Below are positions 28,921 to 38,378 of a stretch of 64,000 nt of DNA, piece by piece. A program made the position numbers and the translations under genes. Source of the DNA: Neoalteromonas arenosi (GTDB taxonomy: Bacteria; Pseudomonadota; Gammaproteobacteria; Enterobacterales; Alteromonadaceae). Where the stretch lies: NCBI RefSeq assembly GCF_030362855.1, contig NZ_JAUCBP010000010.1:98126-162125 (forward strand), written 5' to 3'. Each line of letters begins with the position of its first letter. The first letter of the stretch is position 1. The notes under the pieces were generated by a model. The model searched no databases and had not been told where the DNA came from. It saw nothing but the letters and a program-made list of their open reading frames with translations.

Positions 28921-29484
28921 TTAGATTTTGCCAACTAGGTCTAATGAAGGTGCAAGCGTCTCTTCGCCTTCTTTCCATTTTGCTGGGCACACTTCACCTG
29001 GATTGTTGCGTACGTACTGAGCCGCTTTGATTTTGCGAACCAAGTCGTCTGCGTCACGGCCGATACCTTCAGCAGTGATTTCCATCGCTTGGATGATGCC
29101 GTCTGGGTCGACAATGAACGTACCGCGGTCAGCAAGGCCCATGTTTTCACGCATAACGTCGAAGTTGCGCGTAATTTCACCGGTAGGGTCGCCAATCATG
29201 GTGTACTTGATTTTTGCAATCGTGTCTGACGCATCGTGCCATGCTTTGTGCGTGAAATGCGTGTCAGTTGATACCGAGTAAACTTCTACGCCACGTGATT
29301 GTAATTCTTCGTATTTGTCAGCAACGTCGCCAAGCTCAGTTGGACATACAAAGGTGAAATCTGCTGGGTAGAAGAAAAATACTGCCCACTTACCTTTCAC
29401 GTCGTCACTGCTCACTTCAATAAATTCGCCATCGCGAAACGCTTGTGCAGTAAAAGGTTTGATTTCTGTGTTAATTAAAGCCAT
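28921..29484 (-). CDS. ahpC: Alkyl hydroperoxide reductase subunit C (2-Cys peroxiredoxin)
   Basis: This 187-residue typical 2-Cys peroxiredoxin is the standard AhpC length. The peroxidatic cysteine is C47 in [13 protein letters not shown] and the resolving cysteine is C166 in [10 protein letters not shown]. It reduces hydrogen peroxide, organic peroxides and peroxynitrite and is recycled by AhpF, encoded next in the operon. The promoter region upstream holds an OxyR-like site and a -10 TAGTAT. The ATG follows an AGGAGC ribosome site. Confidence 0.97.
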   Translation of the reverse strand: MALINTEIKPFTAQAFRDGEFIEVSSDDVKGKWAVFFFYPADFTFVCPTELGDVADKYEELQSRGVEVYSVSTDTHFTHKAWHDASDTIAKIKYTMIGDPTGEITRNFDVMRENMGLADRGTFIVDPDGIIQAMEITAEGIGRDADDLVRKIKAAQYVRNNPGEVCPAKWKEGEETLAPSLDLVGKI

Positions 29485-29544
29485 GCATTGCTCCTTTAGG
29501 GTTTATTTAAATGTTCCGCATCTGCGGGTTAACTCAATGGGTTT

Positions 29545-29610
29545 ATACTAAGCTGGCGTTGGATGGATTGATAATTAATACAATCGATTCATGTAATCAT
29601 AAAATTCGAT
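29545..29610 (-). promoter_or_regulatory. ahpC promoter with candidate OxyR site
   Basis: On the minus strand a -10 TAGTAT (29545-29550) is 17 bp from a poor -35, TATCAA (29568-29573). Directly upstream, at 29574-29610, two ATCG-starting 15-mers are spaced exactly 22 bases apart, as in the OxyR tetramer site (two 15-bp half-sites with a 7-bp gap). The downstream half-site fits the published pattern better than the upstream one. A poor -35 abutted by such a site is typical of an activated promoter. Confidence 0.5.
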
Positions 29611-29633
29611 TAAGAGGTTGCTTTTTGTTCGTT

Positions 29634-30215
29634 TTAATAGATTTGATGGATTTGTTCTAATTGGCGTAAGGCCGCCTCTATCGCAAACACGTGTGGATCG
29701 ACTTGTTGATGCTTGCGTAGCGCGGCAGCCAATTGATACACGTAGTCTCGATTGCGCCCACTTGGTCCTTTGGCATTGAAGATATGCTGAGCAATCGCGT
29801 GTTCATCAGCTGCGCCTAAATAGGCAGCATTCTCCGGCGCAGCAATGTACACCAACGCTTGAATGTGTTCGCCGCTGGTTAGCTCTACATCAATCAATTC
29901 GCGTAAGTAGCCGTTTTTTTCGCGATGGTCGAGGTGGTCAAATACGTCATGAGTAACTTTAAAAACTCGGCCAAAGCACTTTTCATCTTTCTTAGGGCTA
30001 AGAGTTAAAACTCGACCGGGAGACTCGGGCGTACCGCGATGGTCATGACTGCCCTGCCAAAAGCGTCGTGCATAACCGTGGATATAGCCGTATTGGCTTT
30101 CTAGATAGTCAAAATCGACCTTATAGATCAGTGAACCATATCCGAAAACCCAGATATCAGTTAATTCATCCAAATCTTGTCGCTGTTTATTTATCGCCTG
30201 CGTATCGAAACTCAT
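29634..30215 (-). CDS. ChaC-like gamma-glutamylcyclotransferase
   Basis: This 193-residue cytoplasmic enzyme of the ChaC family should cleave glutathione to 5-oxoproline and Cys-Gly. The substrate loop is WVFGYGSLIYKVDF near residue 22, followed by ARRFWQGSHDHRGTPESPGRV and YLRELIDVELTSG with the expected catalytic glutamate region. The later part, GPSGRNRDYVYQLAAALR, is also typical. It lies upstream of ahpC on the same strand, but the ahpC promoter lies between them. A role in glutathione turnover beside peroxide defence would make sense. Confidence 0.88.
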   Translation of the reverse strand: MSFDTQAINKQRQDLDELTDIWVFGYGSLIYKVDFDYLESQYGYIHGYARRFWQGSHDHRGTPESPGRVLTLSPKKDEKCFGRVFKVTHDVFDHLDHREKNGYLRELIDVELTSGEHIQALVYIAAPENAAYLGAADEHAIAQHIFNAKGPSGRNRDYVYQLAAALRKHQQVDPHVFAIEAALRQLEQIHQIY

Positions 30216-30299
30216 AAAAACACTTTAAATGTTGAAAAAGTCTTTGGCTAAATGAAAAACCTTCACTACAGTTTACTTGAGAAATTTTTGGGTACGTAA

Positions 30300-30803
30300 A
30301 TGGATATCGATTCGCTCACTCAATTAGGCATGTCATTGTCTAAACCTGACGTGCAAGGTGCAGAAAAGCTGCGTTTGACCTGCTCAGCAATCGCAGATTC
30401 AATACCTCACGCTGATAGGGTTAGTCTTTGGGAGTTTTTTGACAGTAAAACGGCTATTCGCTGCATTGCGCTACTCACCAAAGAAGGCTTTTCAGTGCCC
30501 AATGAATTAATCTTACGTGAGTCTGACTTTCCCGAGTACTTTGCCGCTATATTAAAAGAAGATACGGTATGTGCATCAAATGCGCGCTCAGATCCTCGCA
30601 CTCAGTGCTTCAATCAAGGCTACTTTGAACCCAACGATATTCATTCCTTGCTTGATTACATTTTCAGTCGAGAGTTTGTGCAATACGGAATAATTTGTTG
30701 TGAGAGTGTCAATCGTCAAGTGGAGTGGAGTGACAACGATATTGAAAACTTAAAACGTGCAGCCACTGTAGTATCGGTTTACTCCTATGTGGAAATGCTA
30801 TAA
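30300..30803 (+). CDS. GAF-domain-like protein
   Basis: This 167-residue protein appears to be a single GAF-type sensor domain. Helical start TQLGMSLSKPDVQGAEKLRLTCSAIADSI is followed by ADRVSLWEFFD and later by EFVQYGIICCESVNRQVEWSDNDIENLKRAATVVSVY, the canonical closing strand and helix of GAF folds. No output domain is attached, so it may bind a small ligand or partner a separate regulator. It is divergent from the chaC-like gene and convergent with the oxidoreductase gene. Confidence 0.7.
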   Translation: MDIDSLTQLGMSLSKPDVQGAEKLRLTCSAIADSIPHADRVSLWEFFDSKTAIRCIALLTKEGFSVPNELILRESDFPEYFAAILKEDTVCASNARSDPRTQCFNQGYFEPNDIHSLLDYIFSREFVQYGIICCESVNRQVEWSDNDIENLKRAATVVSVYSYVEML

Positions 30804-30844
30804 CAAATGGCGGCACACGCTGCTGCATGCGCCGCAGAGACTTT

Positions 30845-31954
30845 TTAGTAAAGCGTCTTAATCGCTTCGGCATCGTACGGTGCCAAATCTTCTAGTTGAC
30901 CATTTTTTATTTTCGACACCCACTCCGGGTCTTGCAATAGTGCCCGACCCACCGCGATCATGTCGAATTCACCGCGCTCCATGCGCTCGATTAAGTCGTT
31001 GATGGGGCGCGTTTTAGCGCCTTCACCTGCAAAAGCACCAAAGAAATCACCACCGAGGCCTACTGAGCCTACCGACATAGCTGGAAGGCCTGTAATCTTT
31101 TTACACCAACCCGCGAGGTTAAGACCGTCTTTACCATCAATCTCAGGAAATTCTGCTTCCCAATAACGGCGTTGCGAGGCGTGTAATATATCTACACCCG
31201 AATCGGCAATCGCTTCTAAGAATGGGGTAAGTTCATCTAATGATGTGGTGAGTCGAGAAGTATAGTCCACTTGATGCCACTGCGACCAGCGCAAAATAAT
31301 CGGTGTTTCGCCAACCACTTTACGGGTTTCTTTAATGATCTCAATCGCAAAGGCTGCGCGGTCAGTTAAGTTACCGCCAAAGCGGTCGGTACGCTTGTTT
31401 GACACGCCTGAAAAAAAGTTGTGGATCAAATAGCCGTGCGCACCATGAAACTCAATGGCATCAAACCCCAGCCTTGCTGCATCAGCTGCCGCGTCTACGT
31501 ATGCTTGCGCCATTGCTTCAACATCTTGGGTACTCGGCTCTGCAAAAACTTGTTTGCCTTTGAGTGTGATACCCGATGGACTATCGGTTGGTGCCTCGGG
31601 GAAATTACCGGTGCCAGGCTTGCGCATAATACCCAAGTGCCACAATTGGGGTGCCATCTTGCCACCGTTTTCATGCACGGCATCAATTACGTTTTGCCAA
31701 CCAGTGAGAGCCTCCTCGCCCCAAAAATGCGGGTAGTTAGGACTATCAGCCGCGCCTTTGCGCGGAACTAATGTACCTTCCGAGATGATTAAGCCCACAT
31801 CAGCAGCGGCGCGACGGGCATAGTAGTCGCGAACATTATCGCCGGGTACGCCTTTGGGGCTAAAACCTCTGGTCATTGGAGCCATGGCAATGCGGTTGCT
31901 AAATGTTGTATTGCGTATGGTGATGGGTTGAAACAGTACAGAAGTATCGGTCAT
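30845..31954 (-). CDS. Old yellow enzyme family NADH:flavin oxidoreductase
   Basis: This 369-residue FMN-dependent TIM-barrel enzyme shows family landmarks NRIAMAPMTRGFSPKGVPGD, GGKMAPQLWHLG, GFDAIEFHGAHGYLIHNFFS and FDMIAVGRALLQDPEWVSKI. The substrate-binding pair occurs as H-x-x-H within EFHGAHGYL. Enzymes of this type reduce activated alkenes or electrophiles; the natural substrate is unknown. Its start side faces the spc operon leader, where rpsQ and the S10 operon would normally be, so it marks a rearrangement boundary. Confidence 0.88.
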   Translation of the reverse strand: MTDTSVLFQPITIRNTTFSNRIAMAPMTRGFSPKGVPGDNVRDYYARRAAADVGLIISEGTLVPRKGAADSPNYPHFWGEEALTGWQNVIDAVHENGGKMAPQLWHLGIMRKPGTGNFPEAPTDSPSGITLKGKQVFAEPSTQDVEAMAQAYVDAAADAARLGFDAIEFHGAHGYLIHNFFSGVSNKRTDRFGGNLTDRAAFAIEIIKETRKVVGETPIILRWSQWHQVDYTSRLTTSLDELTPFLEAIADSGVDILHASQRRYWEAEFPEIDGKDGLNLAGWCKKITGLPAMSVGSVGLGGDFFGAFAGEGAKTRPINDLIERMERGEFDMIAVGRALLQDPEWVSKIKNGQLEDLAPYDAEAIKTLY

Positions 31955-32357
31955 ACGTTTATGCGCTCTCAGTTAACCTAATATCACTGTAATCGATACT
32001 AGCCATGCAGAATAATCACAAAAATTTATGTTTTTCTATATCGGTTGGGCAGCTATAGCTGTCTGTTTTGAGTCACTTACAAAAAAATGCAATGAATGGG
32101 GTTTTTGCGTCAAAAACCTGCCACTTTGACAATCGAGCTACTGACACATCAAGGCCTTGTATGTTATGCTACGCCGAGCAAGTCAGATATCTCCATTTGT
32201 TTAAAAATAATTCAAAATTCGGCTATCTCTAGCCATTCTTTTCTGTTATCATTTCGCGCCCTTTTTATCGGGGTAAGGTTAAAAATTGGCCTGAAAGGTC
32301 CGTTTTTAGCGGCTTTAGAGGCTCAAATGAGTCGTAATTTAACAGCGGAGCACTAAC
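31955..32357 (+). promoter_or_regulatory. spc operon promoter and leader region
   Basis: This 403-base gap has no convincing gene. Two promoter candidates drive the ribosomal operon. The first is CTGACA (32141-32146) with TATGCT (32165-32170), spaced 18 bp. The second is a -10, TATCAT (32247-32252), followed by a GCGCCC discriminator that resembles E. coli Pspc and stringently controlled promoters, though its -35 is poor. The rplN ribosome site is GGAG in GCGGAGCAC just before 32358. No remnant of rpsQ or rpmC was seen. Confidence 0.55.
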
Positions 32358-32726
32358 ATGATCCAAATGCAAACTAACCTGGATGTTGCCGACAACAGCG
32401 GCGCTCGCAGGGTTCAGTGTATTAAGGTTCTAGGTGGCTCGCATCGCCGTTATGCACACATCGGTGACATCATCAAAGTTACTGTCAAGGAAGCAATTCC
32501 TCGCGGTAAAGTGAAAAAAGGTGACGTCCTGAATGCAGTGGTGGTGCGTACTAGGAAAGGCGTTCGTCGTCCAGACGGTTCATCGATCCGTTTTGATAAC
32601 AACGCAGCTGTGTTGCTTAACGCAAACAAGCAACCTATTGGTACGCGTATCTTTGGTCCGGTAACCCGTGAACTTCGTGGCGATTCGTTCATGAAGATTA
32701 TTTCACTGGCCCCAGAGGTACTATAA
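32358..32726 (+). CDS. rplN: 50S ribosomal protein L14
   Basis: This 122-residue protein has the conserved start [27 protein letters not shown] and end [16 protein letters not shown]14 contacts 16S rRNA helix 14 across the subunit interface (bridge B8). It is the first gene of the spc operon, as in E. coli, but here no S10-operon gene precedes it. Confidence 0.98.
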   Translation: MIQMQTNLDVADNSGARRVQCIKVLGGSHRRYAHIGDIIKVTVKEAIPRGKVKKGDVLNAVVVRTRKGVRRPDGSSIRFDNNAAVLLNANKQPIGTRIFGPVTRELRGDSFMKIISLAPEVL

Positions 32727-32738
32727 GGAGTCACGATA

Positions 32739-33053
32739 ATGGCTAATAAAATTCGTCGTGATGATGAAGTAGTCGTATTGGCAGGCAAAGACAAGGGCAA
32801 GACTGGTAAAGTCAAAAAAGTCCTAACGTCTGATGACCGTGTCATTGTAGAAGGTGTGAACATCATCAAGAAGCACCAAAAGCCAAACCCTCAGTTGGGT
32901 GAAGCTGGCGGTATCATTGAGAAAGAAGCATCAATTCACGTTTCAAATGTAGCGATCGTTAACCCAGCAACGGGTAAAGCTGATCGTGTTGGTTTCCGTT
33001 TAGAAGGCGAGAAGAAAGTTCGTTTCTTCAAGTCAAACGGCGAACTTGTTTAA
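32739..33053 (+). CDS. rplX: 50S ribosomal protein L24
   Basis: This 104-residue KOW-domain protein ([20 protein letters not shown]) initiates 50S assembly by binding the 5' domain of 23S rRNA. It lies 12 bases after rplN with its own AAGGAG site, in the standard spc order. Confidence 0.98.
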   Translation: MANKIRRDDEVVVLAGKDKGKTGKVKKVLTSDDRVIVEGVNIIKKHQKPNPQLGEAGGIIEKEASIHVSNVAIVNPATGKADRVGFRLEGEKKVRFFKSNGELV

Positions 33054-33110
33054 TTAATTGGAGAGTACGATGGCGAAACTGCATGATTTCTACAAAGAAA
33101 CAGTAGTAGC
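33054..33110 (+). promoter_or_regulatory. Possible S8 translational repressor site at the rplE start
   Basis: The rplX-rplE junction and the first rplE codons (from ATGGCGAAACTGCATGATT to CTACAAAGA) are nearly the same as in E. coli, where ribosomal protein S8 binds this region of spc mRNA and represses translation. Conservation is judged from memory and the fold was not computed. Confidence 0.4.
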
Positions 33111-33609
33111 TGAACTTGCTAAGCAGTTCGGGTACAAAAGCGTCATGCAAGTCCCTCGGATTGAAAAAATCACTCTAAACATGGGTTTAGGTGAAGCTGT
33201 AGCTGACAAGAAGGTGCTTGAGAATGCTCAAGCTGACATGGCCGCAATTGCTGGTCAGAAGCCGATTGTTACTGTAGCACGCAAATCTGTAGCGGGTTTT
33301 AAAATCCGTGAAGGTTATCCGATTGGCTGTAAAGTAACCCTACGCGGCGAGCGTATGTGGGAATTCCTAGAGCGTTTAATCTCTATTGCAATCCCACGTA
33401 TCCGTGACTTCCGTGGTCTTAACCCGAAGTCATTCGATGGCCGTGGTAACTATAGCATGGGCGTTCGTGAGCAAATTATCTTCCCTGAAATCGATTTCGA
33501 TAAGGTAGATAAAATTCGCGGTATGGATATTACTATCACTACCAGTGCTAACTCGAACGAAGAAGCGCACGCATTATTGTCTGCGTTCAACTTCCCGTTT
33601 AAAAAGTAA
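33070..33609 (+). CDS. rplE: 50S ribosomal protein L5
   Basis: This 179-residue protein of the central protuberance binds 5S rRNA. It starts [10 protein letters not shown] and contains [15 protein letters not shown] and [17 protein letters not shown]. The ATG at 33070 is preferred over an in-frame TTG at 33058 because it follows GGAGAG and matches the family N-terminus. It probably carries the S8 feedback site at its start. Confidence 0.98.
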   Translation: MAKLHDFYKETVVAELAKQFGYKSVMQVPRIEKITLNMGLGEAVADKKVLENAQADMAAIAGQKPIVTVARKSVAGFKIREGYPIGCKVTLRGERMWEFLERLISIAIPRIRDFRGLNPKSFDGRGNYSMGVREQIIFPEIDFDKVDKIRGMDITITTSANSNEEAHALLSAFNFPFKK

Positions 33610-33620
33610 GGTGTAGGGTT

Positions 33621-33926
33621 ATGGCAAAAGAATCAATGAAAGCTCGCGAAGTAAAGCGTTCTAAGCTTGTAGCTAAGTACGCAGAAAAACGCGCAGCACT
33701 TAAAGCGATTATCAGCGATGTTAACGCCTCTGAAGAAGAGCGTTGGGATGCTGTTCTAAAGCTACAATCACTACCTCGTGATTCAAGCCGTTCACGTCAA
33801 CAAAACCGTTGCCGTGTAACCGGTCGTCCTCACGGGTTCCTACGCAAATTCGGTCTGAGCCGTATCAAGCTTCGTGAAGCTGCGATGCGCGGTGAAGTCC
33901 CTGGCCTTAAAAAAGCCAGCTGGTAA
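33621..33926 (+). CDS. rpsN: 30S ribosomal protein S14
   Basis: This 101-residue protein is the long, zinc-free form of S14: it has the insertion [19 protein letters not shown] and lacks the CxxC pairs of the short form. [29 protein letters not shown] is the conserved C-terminal half. It sits in the 3' major domain of the 30S head. Confidence 0.98.
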   Translation: MAKESMKAREVKRSKLVAKYAEKRAALKAIISDVNASEEERWDAVLKLQSLPRDSSRSRQQNRCRVTGRPHGFLRKFGLSRIKLREAAMRGEVPGLKKASW

Positions 33927-33938
33927 GGAGTAGCTGAT

Positions 33939-34331
33939 ATGAGTATGCAAGATCCAATCGCGGATATGTTCACCCGCATCCGTAACGGCCAAATGGCGCA
34001 GAAAGTTGCTGTGACTATGCCATCTTCTAAGCTTCGCACTTCAATTGCGAAAGTTTTAAAAGAGGAAGGTTACATCAATGACTTCGCGGTATCTGGTGAC
34101 GTTAAGCCTACTTTAGAAGTAACACTTAAGTACTTCGAAGGTAAGCAAGTAATTGACACAATCGAGCGTGTAAGTCGTCCTGGTCTGCGCATCTATAAGA
34201 AAAAAGATGAGCTTCCAAAAGTACTAGGCGGTTTAGGCGTAGCTATCGTGTCTACTTCTAAAGGTGTGATGACTGACCGTGCAGCGCGTAAAGCGGGCAT
34301 GGGCGGTGAAATCATCGGTTATGTAGCGTAA
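33939..34331 (+). CDS. rpsH: 30S ribosomal protein S8
   Basis: This 130-residue protein starts [18 protein letters not shown] and ends [13 protein letters not shown], as S8 does. It binds helix 21 of 16S rRNA and is the expected autogenous repressor of the spc operon. Confidence 0.98.
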   Translation: MSMQDPIADMFTRIRNGQMAQKVAVTMPSSKLRTSIAKVLKEEGYINDFAVSGDVKPTLEVTLKYFEGKQVIDTIERVSRPGLRIYKKKDELPKVLGGLGVAIVSTSKGVMTDRAARKAGMGGEIIGYVA

Positions 34332-34344
34332 CGGGAGAAGTAGA

Positions 34345-34878
34345 ATGTCACGTATAGCTAAAGCTCCAGTTGACGTTGTATCAGGCGTAGAAGTTTCTAT
34401 CGCTGGTCAAAAAGTCACTGTAAAAGGTAAAAACGGTTCACTAACCCGTGTTTTCAATGACGCAGTAGAAGTTGTTCAAGAAGAACAGCAACTACGTGCA
34501 GTTCCTCGTGAAGGCGTTGCGAATGCAATGGCTCAGGCTGGTACTGCTCGTTCACTATTGAATGCAATGGTTGTTGGTGTATCTGAAGGTTTTGAGAAAA
34601 AACTGCAGTTGTTAGGTGTTGGTTACCGTGCACAAGCACAAGGTAAAAAACTTAACCTTACACTAGGTTTCTCTCACCCTGTTGTTTACGAAATGCCAGA
34701 AGGTATTTCTGTAGAAACTCCTAGCCAAACTGAAATCGTCGTCAAAGGCGCCGATAAGCAGGTGGTAGGACAGGTTGCAGCCAATATTCGTGGATACCGT
34801 CCACCAGAGCCTTATAAAGGTAAAGGTGTTCGTTACTCTGACGAAACGGTTCTGCGCAAAGAAGCTAAGAAAAAGTAG
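34345..34878 (+). CDS. rplF: 50S ribosomal protein L6
   Basis: This 177-residue protein has the conserved start [11 protein letters not shown] and the C-terminal motif [22 protein letters not shown]6 lies at the base of the L7/L12 stalk near the factor-binding site. It is in standard spc order, with a GGAGAAG site upstream. Confidence 0.98.
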   Translation: MSRIAKAPVDVVSGVEVSIAGQKVTVKGKNGSLTRVFNDAVEVVQEEQQLRAVPREGVANAMAQAGTARSLLNAMVVGVSEGFEKKLQLLGVGYRAQAQGKKLNLTLGFSHPVVYEMPEGISVETPSQTEIVVKGADKQVVGQVAANIRGYRPPEPYKGKGVRYSDETVLRKEAKKK

Positions 34879-34890
34879 GTGGGTGATACG

Positions 34891-35244
34891 ATGGATAAGA
34901 AAACAGCTCGCTTACGTCGCGCAACACGTGCACGTAAGAAGATCAGTGAACTAGCCGCGCATCGCTTGGTTGTTAACCGCACACCTCGCCACATCTATGC
35001 TCAGTTAATCGCGCCTAGCGGTTCTGAAGTATTAGCGGCGGCTTCAACTGTTGAAGCGGATCTTAAAAAAGGTCTTAAAGCAACAGGTAATGCAGAAGCA
35101 GCGGCGGCAGTCGGTAAAGCAATCGCAGAGCGTGCAATCGAGAAAGGCGTTAAAGTCGTCGCTTTCGATCGTAGCGGATTTAAATATCACGGTCGTGTGA
35201 AAGCATTGGCTGATGCGGCTCGCGAAGCCGGTCTTCAGTTCTAG
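34891..35244 (+). CDS. rplR: 50S ribosomal protein L18
   Basis: This 117-residue 5S-rRNA-binding protein begins [17 protein letters not shown] and ends [21 protein letters not shown], as in E. coli. The ATG at 34891 gives the family length; an in-frame GTG at 34879 would add four residues and is less likely. Confidence 0.98.
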   Translation: MDKKTARLRRATRARKKISELAAHRLVVNRTPRHIYAQLIAPSGSEVLAAASTVEADLKKGLKATGNAEAAAAVGKAIAERAIEKGVKVVAFDRSGFKYHGRVKALADAAREAGLQF

Positions 35245-35253
35245 GAGATAACA

Positions 35254-35754
35254 ATGGCTAAACAAGAAGTTCAAAACGGTGAACTGTTAGAGAAGCTCAT
35301 TGCTGTAAACCGCGTATCTAAAGTAGTTAAAGGTGGTCGCATCTTTAGTTTCACTGCTTTAACAGTGGTTGGTGATGGTAATGGTCGCGTAGGTTTCGGT
35401 TACGGTAAAGCACGTGAAGTGCCTGCTGCAATCCAGAAAGCTATGGAAAAGGCACGTCGCAATCTTGTGAACGTTGACCTTAACGGCAACACTCTACAGC
35501 ACCCAATTAAAGGTCGTCATTCTGGCTCTAAAGTTTACATGCAGCCAGCATCTGAAGGTACCGGTATTATTGCTGGTGGTGCGATGCGTGCAGTACTTGA
35601 AGTAGCTGGTGTACAAAACGTACTTTCAAAATGTTACGGCTCGACTAACCCAATCAACGTTGTTCGCGCAACTATCAATGCTCTTGTTGAGATGAACTCT
35701 CCAGAGCAAGTTGCTGCTAAGCGTGGGTTGTCAGTAGAAGAAATTCTGGGGTAA
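35254..35754 (+). CDS. rpsE: 30S ribosomal protein S5
   Basis: This 166-residue protein has the double-stranded-RNA-binding N-terminal domain ([42 protein letters not shown]) and the C-terminal part ending [14 protein letters not shown]5 contributes to mRNA unwinding and translational accuracy. Confidence 0.98.
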   Translation: MAKQEVQNGELLEKLIAVNRVSKVVKGGRIFSFTALTVVGDGNGRVGFGYGKAREVPAAIQKAMEKARRNLVNVDLNGNTLQHPIKGRHSGSKVYMQPASEGTGIIAGGAMRAVLEVAGVQNVLSKCYGSTNPINVVRATINALVEMNSPEQVAAKRGLSVEEILG

Positions 35755-35760
35755 TTAACG

Positions 35761-35940
35761 ATGGCAACAGTAAAAGTCAAGCAAACTAAAAGCTCGATTG
35801 GCCGTTTACCTAAGCACAAAGCTACTTTGGTAGGTTTGGGTTTGCGTAAAATTGGTCACGTTCGCGAGTTAGAAGATACCCCAGCCGTTCGTGGCATGAT
35901 CAACCGTGTTAATTACATGGTTGAGATCGTGGAGGAGTAA
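35761..35940 (+). CDS. rpmD: 50S ribosomal protein L30
   Basis: This 59-residue protein starts [21 protein letters not shown] and ends [11 protein letters not shown], with the conserved core [14 protein letters not shown]. It is the short bacterial form of L30. It lies six bases after rpsE and three before rplO, in standard spc order. Confidence 0.97.
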   Translation: MATVKVKQTKSSIGRLPKHKATLVGLGLRKIGHVRELEDTPAVRGMINRVNYMVEIVEE

Positions 35941-35943
35941 AAG

Positions 35944-36378
35944 ATGCGTTTAAATACTCTTGCTCCTGCTCCAGGAGCGAAAAATGCTGGTAAGCGTTTG
36001 GGCCGTGGTATCGGTTCTGGTTTAGGTAAGACTGGTGGCCGTGGTCACAAAGGTCAAAAGAGCCGCTCTGGTGGTTCAGTTAAGCCAGGATTTGAAGGCG
36101 GACAAATGCCAATCCAACGCCGTTTACCTAAATTTGGTTTTACTTCACGTGTGGGATTGGTTTCTGACCAAGTGACCCTATCTGAAATAGCTAAGGTTGA
36201 AGGTGACACTGTTTCTGTTGAAACTTTAAAAGCTGCTGGTCTTGTTAAGAAAGACATTCAGTTCGTTAAAGTGATGAAGAGCGGTGAAATCTCTCGTGCG
36301 GTAACGGTAAGCGGTGTAAAGGTTTCAAAAGGTGCGCGTGAAGCGATTGAAGCTGCCGGCGGTAAAGTAGAGGAATAA
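35944..36378 (+). CDS. rplO: 50S ribosomal protein L15
   Basis: This 144-residue protein begins [21 protein letters not shown], followed by the basic glycine-rich arm ([21 protein letters not shown]) that reaches into 23S rRNA. The globular end has [20 protein letters not shown]. It is followed by secY after five bases. Confidence 0.98.
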   Translation: MRLNTLAPAPGAKNAGKRLGRGIGSGLGKTGGRGHKGQKSRSGGSVKPGFEGGQMPIQRRLPKFGFTSRVGLVSDQVTLSEIAKVEGDTVSVETLKAAGLVKKDIQFVKVMKSGEISRAVTVSGVKVSKGAREAIEAAGGKVEE

Positions 36379-36383
36379 GCTAG

Positions 36384-37703
36384 ATGGCTAAACCAGGATT
36401 GGATTCAGGCGCGAAAGGCGGTTTGAGCGAACTTAAATCAAGATTGTTGTTCGTACTTGGTGCGATTATCGTATTTAGGTTCGGTTCTTACGTGCCGATC
36501 CCTGGCATTGACCCAGCGGTCTTAGCTCAATTATTTGAGCAACAGAAAGGTACTATCGTAGAAATGTTTAACATGTTCTCTGGTGGTGCGTTAGAGCGCG
36601 CGTCAGTGCTAGCCCTGGGCATTATGCCTTACATCACAGCTTCGATTATTATGCAGCTAATGTCGGTTGTTCATCAGCCGATGATAGAGCTTAAGAAAGA
36701 AGGTGAGGCAGGGCGTCGTAAAATCAGCCAGTACACGCGTTATTTGACGCTAGTATTGGCGACTTTCCAGTCTATTGGTATTGCGACCGGATTACCTAAC
36801 TTGATTCAAGGGTTGGTAATTGCCCCGGGCTTCGCGTTCTACTTTACAGCGGTAGTGAGTCTAGTTACTGGAACTATGTTCCTTATGTGGCTAGGTGAGC
36901 AAATTACAGAACGCGGTATCGGTAACGGTATCTCGATTCTGATCTTTGCGGGTATTGTTGCAGGTCTACCTACAGCGTTAGGTCAAACTGCAGAGCAAGC
37001 TCGTCAAGGTGATATTAACTTGTTGTTCTTGTTGCTTATCGGTGTGATTGTGATGGCGCTTACATACCTTGTGGTATTTGTAGAGCGTGCACAACGCCGT
37101 ATCGTAGTTAACTACGCTAAGCAACAGAAAGGCCGTAAGGTATTTGCTGCTCAAAGCACGCACTTGCCGTTAAAGGTCAATATGGCGGGTGTTATTCCAC
37201 CAATCTTTGCCTCTAGTATCATCCTGTTTCCAGGTACGATCGCAGGCTGGTTTGGTCAGAATGAATCTACCTCGTGGTTAGCCGATGTAGCCTTGCTATT
37301 ATCGCCTGGTCAACCGCTATACGTAATGTTGTATGCAGCAGCCATTATTTTCTTCTGTTACTTCTATACTGCGTTGGTATTTAACCCGCGTGATACAGCA
37401 GATAACTTGAAGAAGTCTGGCGCGTTCATTCCTGGTATTCGCCCGGGTGAGCAAACATCGCGTTACATCGACAAGGTCATGACTCGCCTAACACTAGCTG
37501 GCGCGCTATACATAACCTTTATTTGTTTAGTGCCTGAATTCATGTTGATCGCTTGGAATGTTCCATTTTATTTCGGCGGTACATCACTACTGATTATTGT
37601 AGTGGTAATCATGGACTTTATGGCGCAGGTGCAGACTCATTTGATGTCACATCAATATGATTCTGTTCTCAAAAAAGCAAATCTGAAAGGCATTGGCCGA
37701 TAG
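36384..37703 (+). CDS. secY: Preprotein translocase subunit SecY
   Basis: This 439-residue inner-membrane channel protein has ten hydrophobic segments. Landmarks are [11 protein letters not shown] near the N-terminus, the plug region [24 protein letters not shown], the cytoplasmic loop [23 protein letters not shown] and the C-terminal [22 protein letters not shown]. It forms SecYEG with SecE and SecG for protein export and membrane insertion. It is placed in the spc operon as usual. Confidence 0.98.
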   Translation: MAKPGLDSGAKGGLSELKSRLLFVLGAIIVFRFGSYVPIPGIDPAVLAQLFEQQKGTIVEMFNMFSGGALERASVLALGIMPYITASIIMQLMSVVHQPMIELKKEGEAGRRKISQYTRYLTLVLATFQSIGIATGLPNLIQGLVIAPGFAFYFTAVVSLVTGTMFLMWLGEQITERGIGNGISILIFAGIVAGLPTALGQTAEQARQGDINLLFLLLIGVIVMALTYLVVFVERAQRRIVVNYAKQQKGRKVFAAQSTHLPLKVNMAGVIPPIFASSIILFPGTIAGWFGQNESTSWLADVALLLSPGQPLYVMLYAAAIIFFCYFYTALVFNPRDTADNLKKSGAFIPGIRPGEQTSRYIDKVMTRLTLAGALYITFICLVPEFMLIAWNVPFYFGGTSLLIIVVVIMDFMAQVQTHLMSHQYDSVLKKANLKGIGR

Positions 37704-37740
37704 GCCTTTGCTCTAAGATTGCGTACTACGGAGTGATGTA

Positions 37741-37854
37741 ATGAAAGTTCGTGCATCCGTTAAAAAGATGTGCCGTAACTGCAAAATCATCAAGCGCAAC
37801 GGTGTTGTGCGTGTGATTTGCAGCGAGCCAAAGCATAAGCAAAGGCAAGGCTAA
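37741..37854 (+). CDS. rpmJ: 50S ribosomal protein L36
   Basis: This 37-residue protein, [20 protein letters not shown] onward to PKHKQRQG, keeps the zinc ligands C11, C14, C27 and H32, so it is the zinc-dependent (C+) form. It ends the spc operon. Confidence 0.97.
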   Translation: MKVRASVKKMCRNCKIIKRNGVVRVICSEPKHKQRQG

Positions 37855-37875
37855 TCAACGTGGCGTTTAATTTAC

Positions 37876-37907
37876 TTTGCGTGGTATCAGCGATGCTGCC
37901 ACGCAAA
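37876..37907 (+). other. Hairpin between the spc and alpha operons
   Basis: A perfect 9-bp stem (TTTGCGTGG at 37876-37884, CCACGCAAA at 37899-37907) contains a second 4-bp stem (CAGC with GCTG) and a three-base bulge. There is no good T-run, so it may attenuate readthrough or process the transcript between the two operons. Confidence 0.55.
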
Positions 37908-37937
37908 TTTGCAGTAAATAAACGCTTAAAATTGCAA

Positions 37938-38030
37938 TTTGGTCGGCGGGTAAGTATCCTATCGGGCTTTTTAGGCCGCTGACATTAATTAAGAGGAGTG
38001 CTGTTAATGGCCCGTATCGCTGGCATTAAC
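37938..38030 (+). promoter_or_regulatory. Alpha operon ribosome-binding-site pseudoknot (S4 autoregulation)
   Basis: The leader upstream of rpsM contains AGTATCCT, GGGCTTTT and GGAGTGC in the order seen in the E. coli alpha-operon mRNA, where S4 binds a pseudoknot and traps the ribosome. The enclosing stem here is GTCGGCGG (37942-37949) with CCGCTGAC (37976-37983), eight pairs including one G-U. Its sequence differs from E. coli while the pairing is kept. The structure reaches past the rpsM start at 38007. Confidence 0.75.
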
Positions 38031-38363
38031 ATTCCGGAACACAAGCACGCAGTTATTGCTATTCAAGCAATCTACGGCGTTGGCGCTACACGTGCGAAGA
38101 GCATTTGTGCGGCTGCTGGTGTTGCAGAAGATACCAAGATCAAAGATCTTGATGAAACAACTATTGATAAGCTTCGTGACGAAGTGGCGAAATTCACTGT
38201 TGAAGGTGACTTGCGCCGTGAAGTCTCTATGAGCATCAAACGTTTGATGGACCTAGGTTGCTTCCGTGGTATTCGCCACCGTCGTAGCTTGCCTCTACGT
38301 GGTCAGCGCACTAAGACTAATGCGCGTACCCGTAAAGGTCCTCGTAAACCTATTAAGAGATAA
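38007..38363 (+). CDS. rpsM: 30S ribosomal protein S13
   Basis: This 118-residue protein begins [20 protein letters not shown] and ends [21 protein letters not shown]13 lies in the 30S head and contacts the 50S subunit and the P-site tRNA. The ATG at 38007 follows AGAGGAG and lies within the S4-binding leader. It is the first gene of the alpha operon. Confidence 0.98.
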   Translation: MARIAGINIPEHKHAVIAIQAIYGVGATRAKSICAAAGVAEDTKIKDLDETTIDKLRDEVAKFTVEGDLRREVSMSIKRLMDLGCFRGIRHRRSLPLRGQRTKTNARTRKGPRKPIKR

Positions 38364-38378
38364 CGGGGAGAACAAGTT

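Noticed and set aside
32096..32356. An 86-codon open frame directly upstream of rplN.
   Set aside because: It overlaps both promoter candidates, has no ribosome site or recognisable motif, and looks like open leader DNA. It is not rpsQ.
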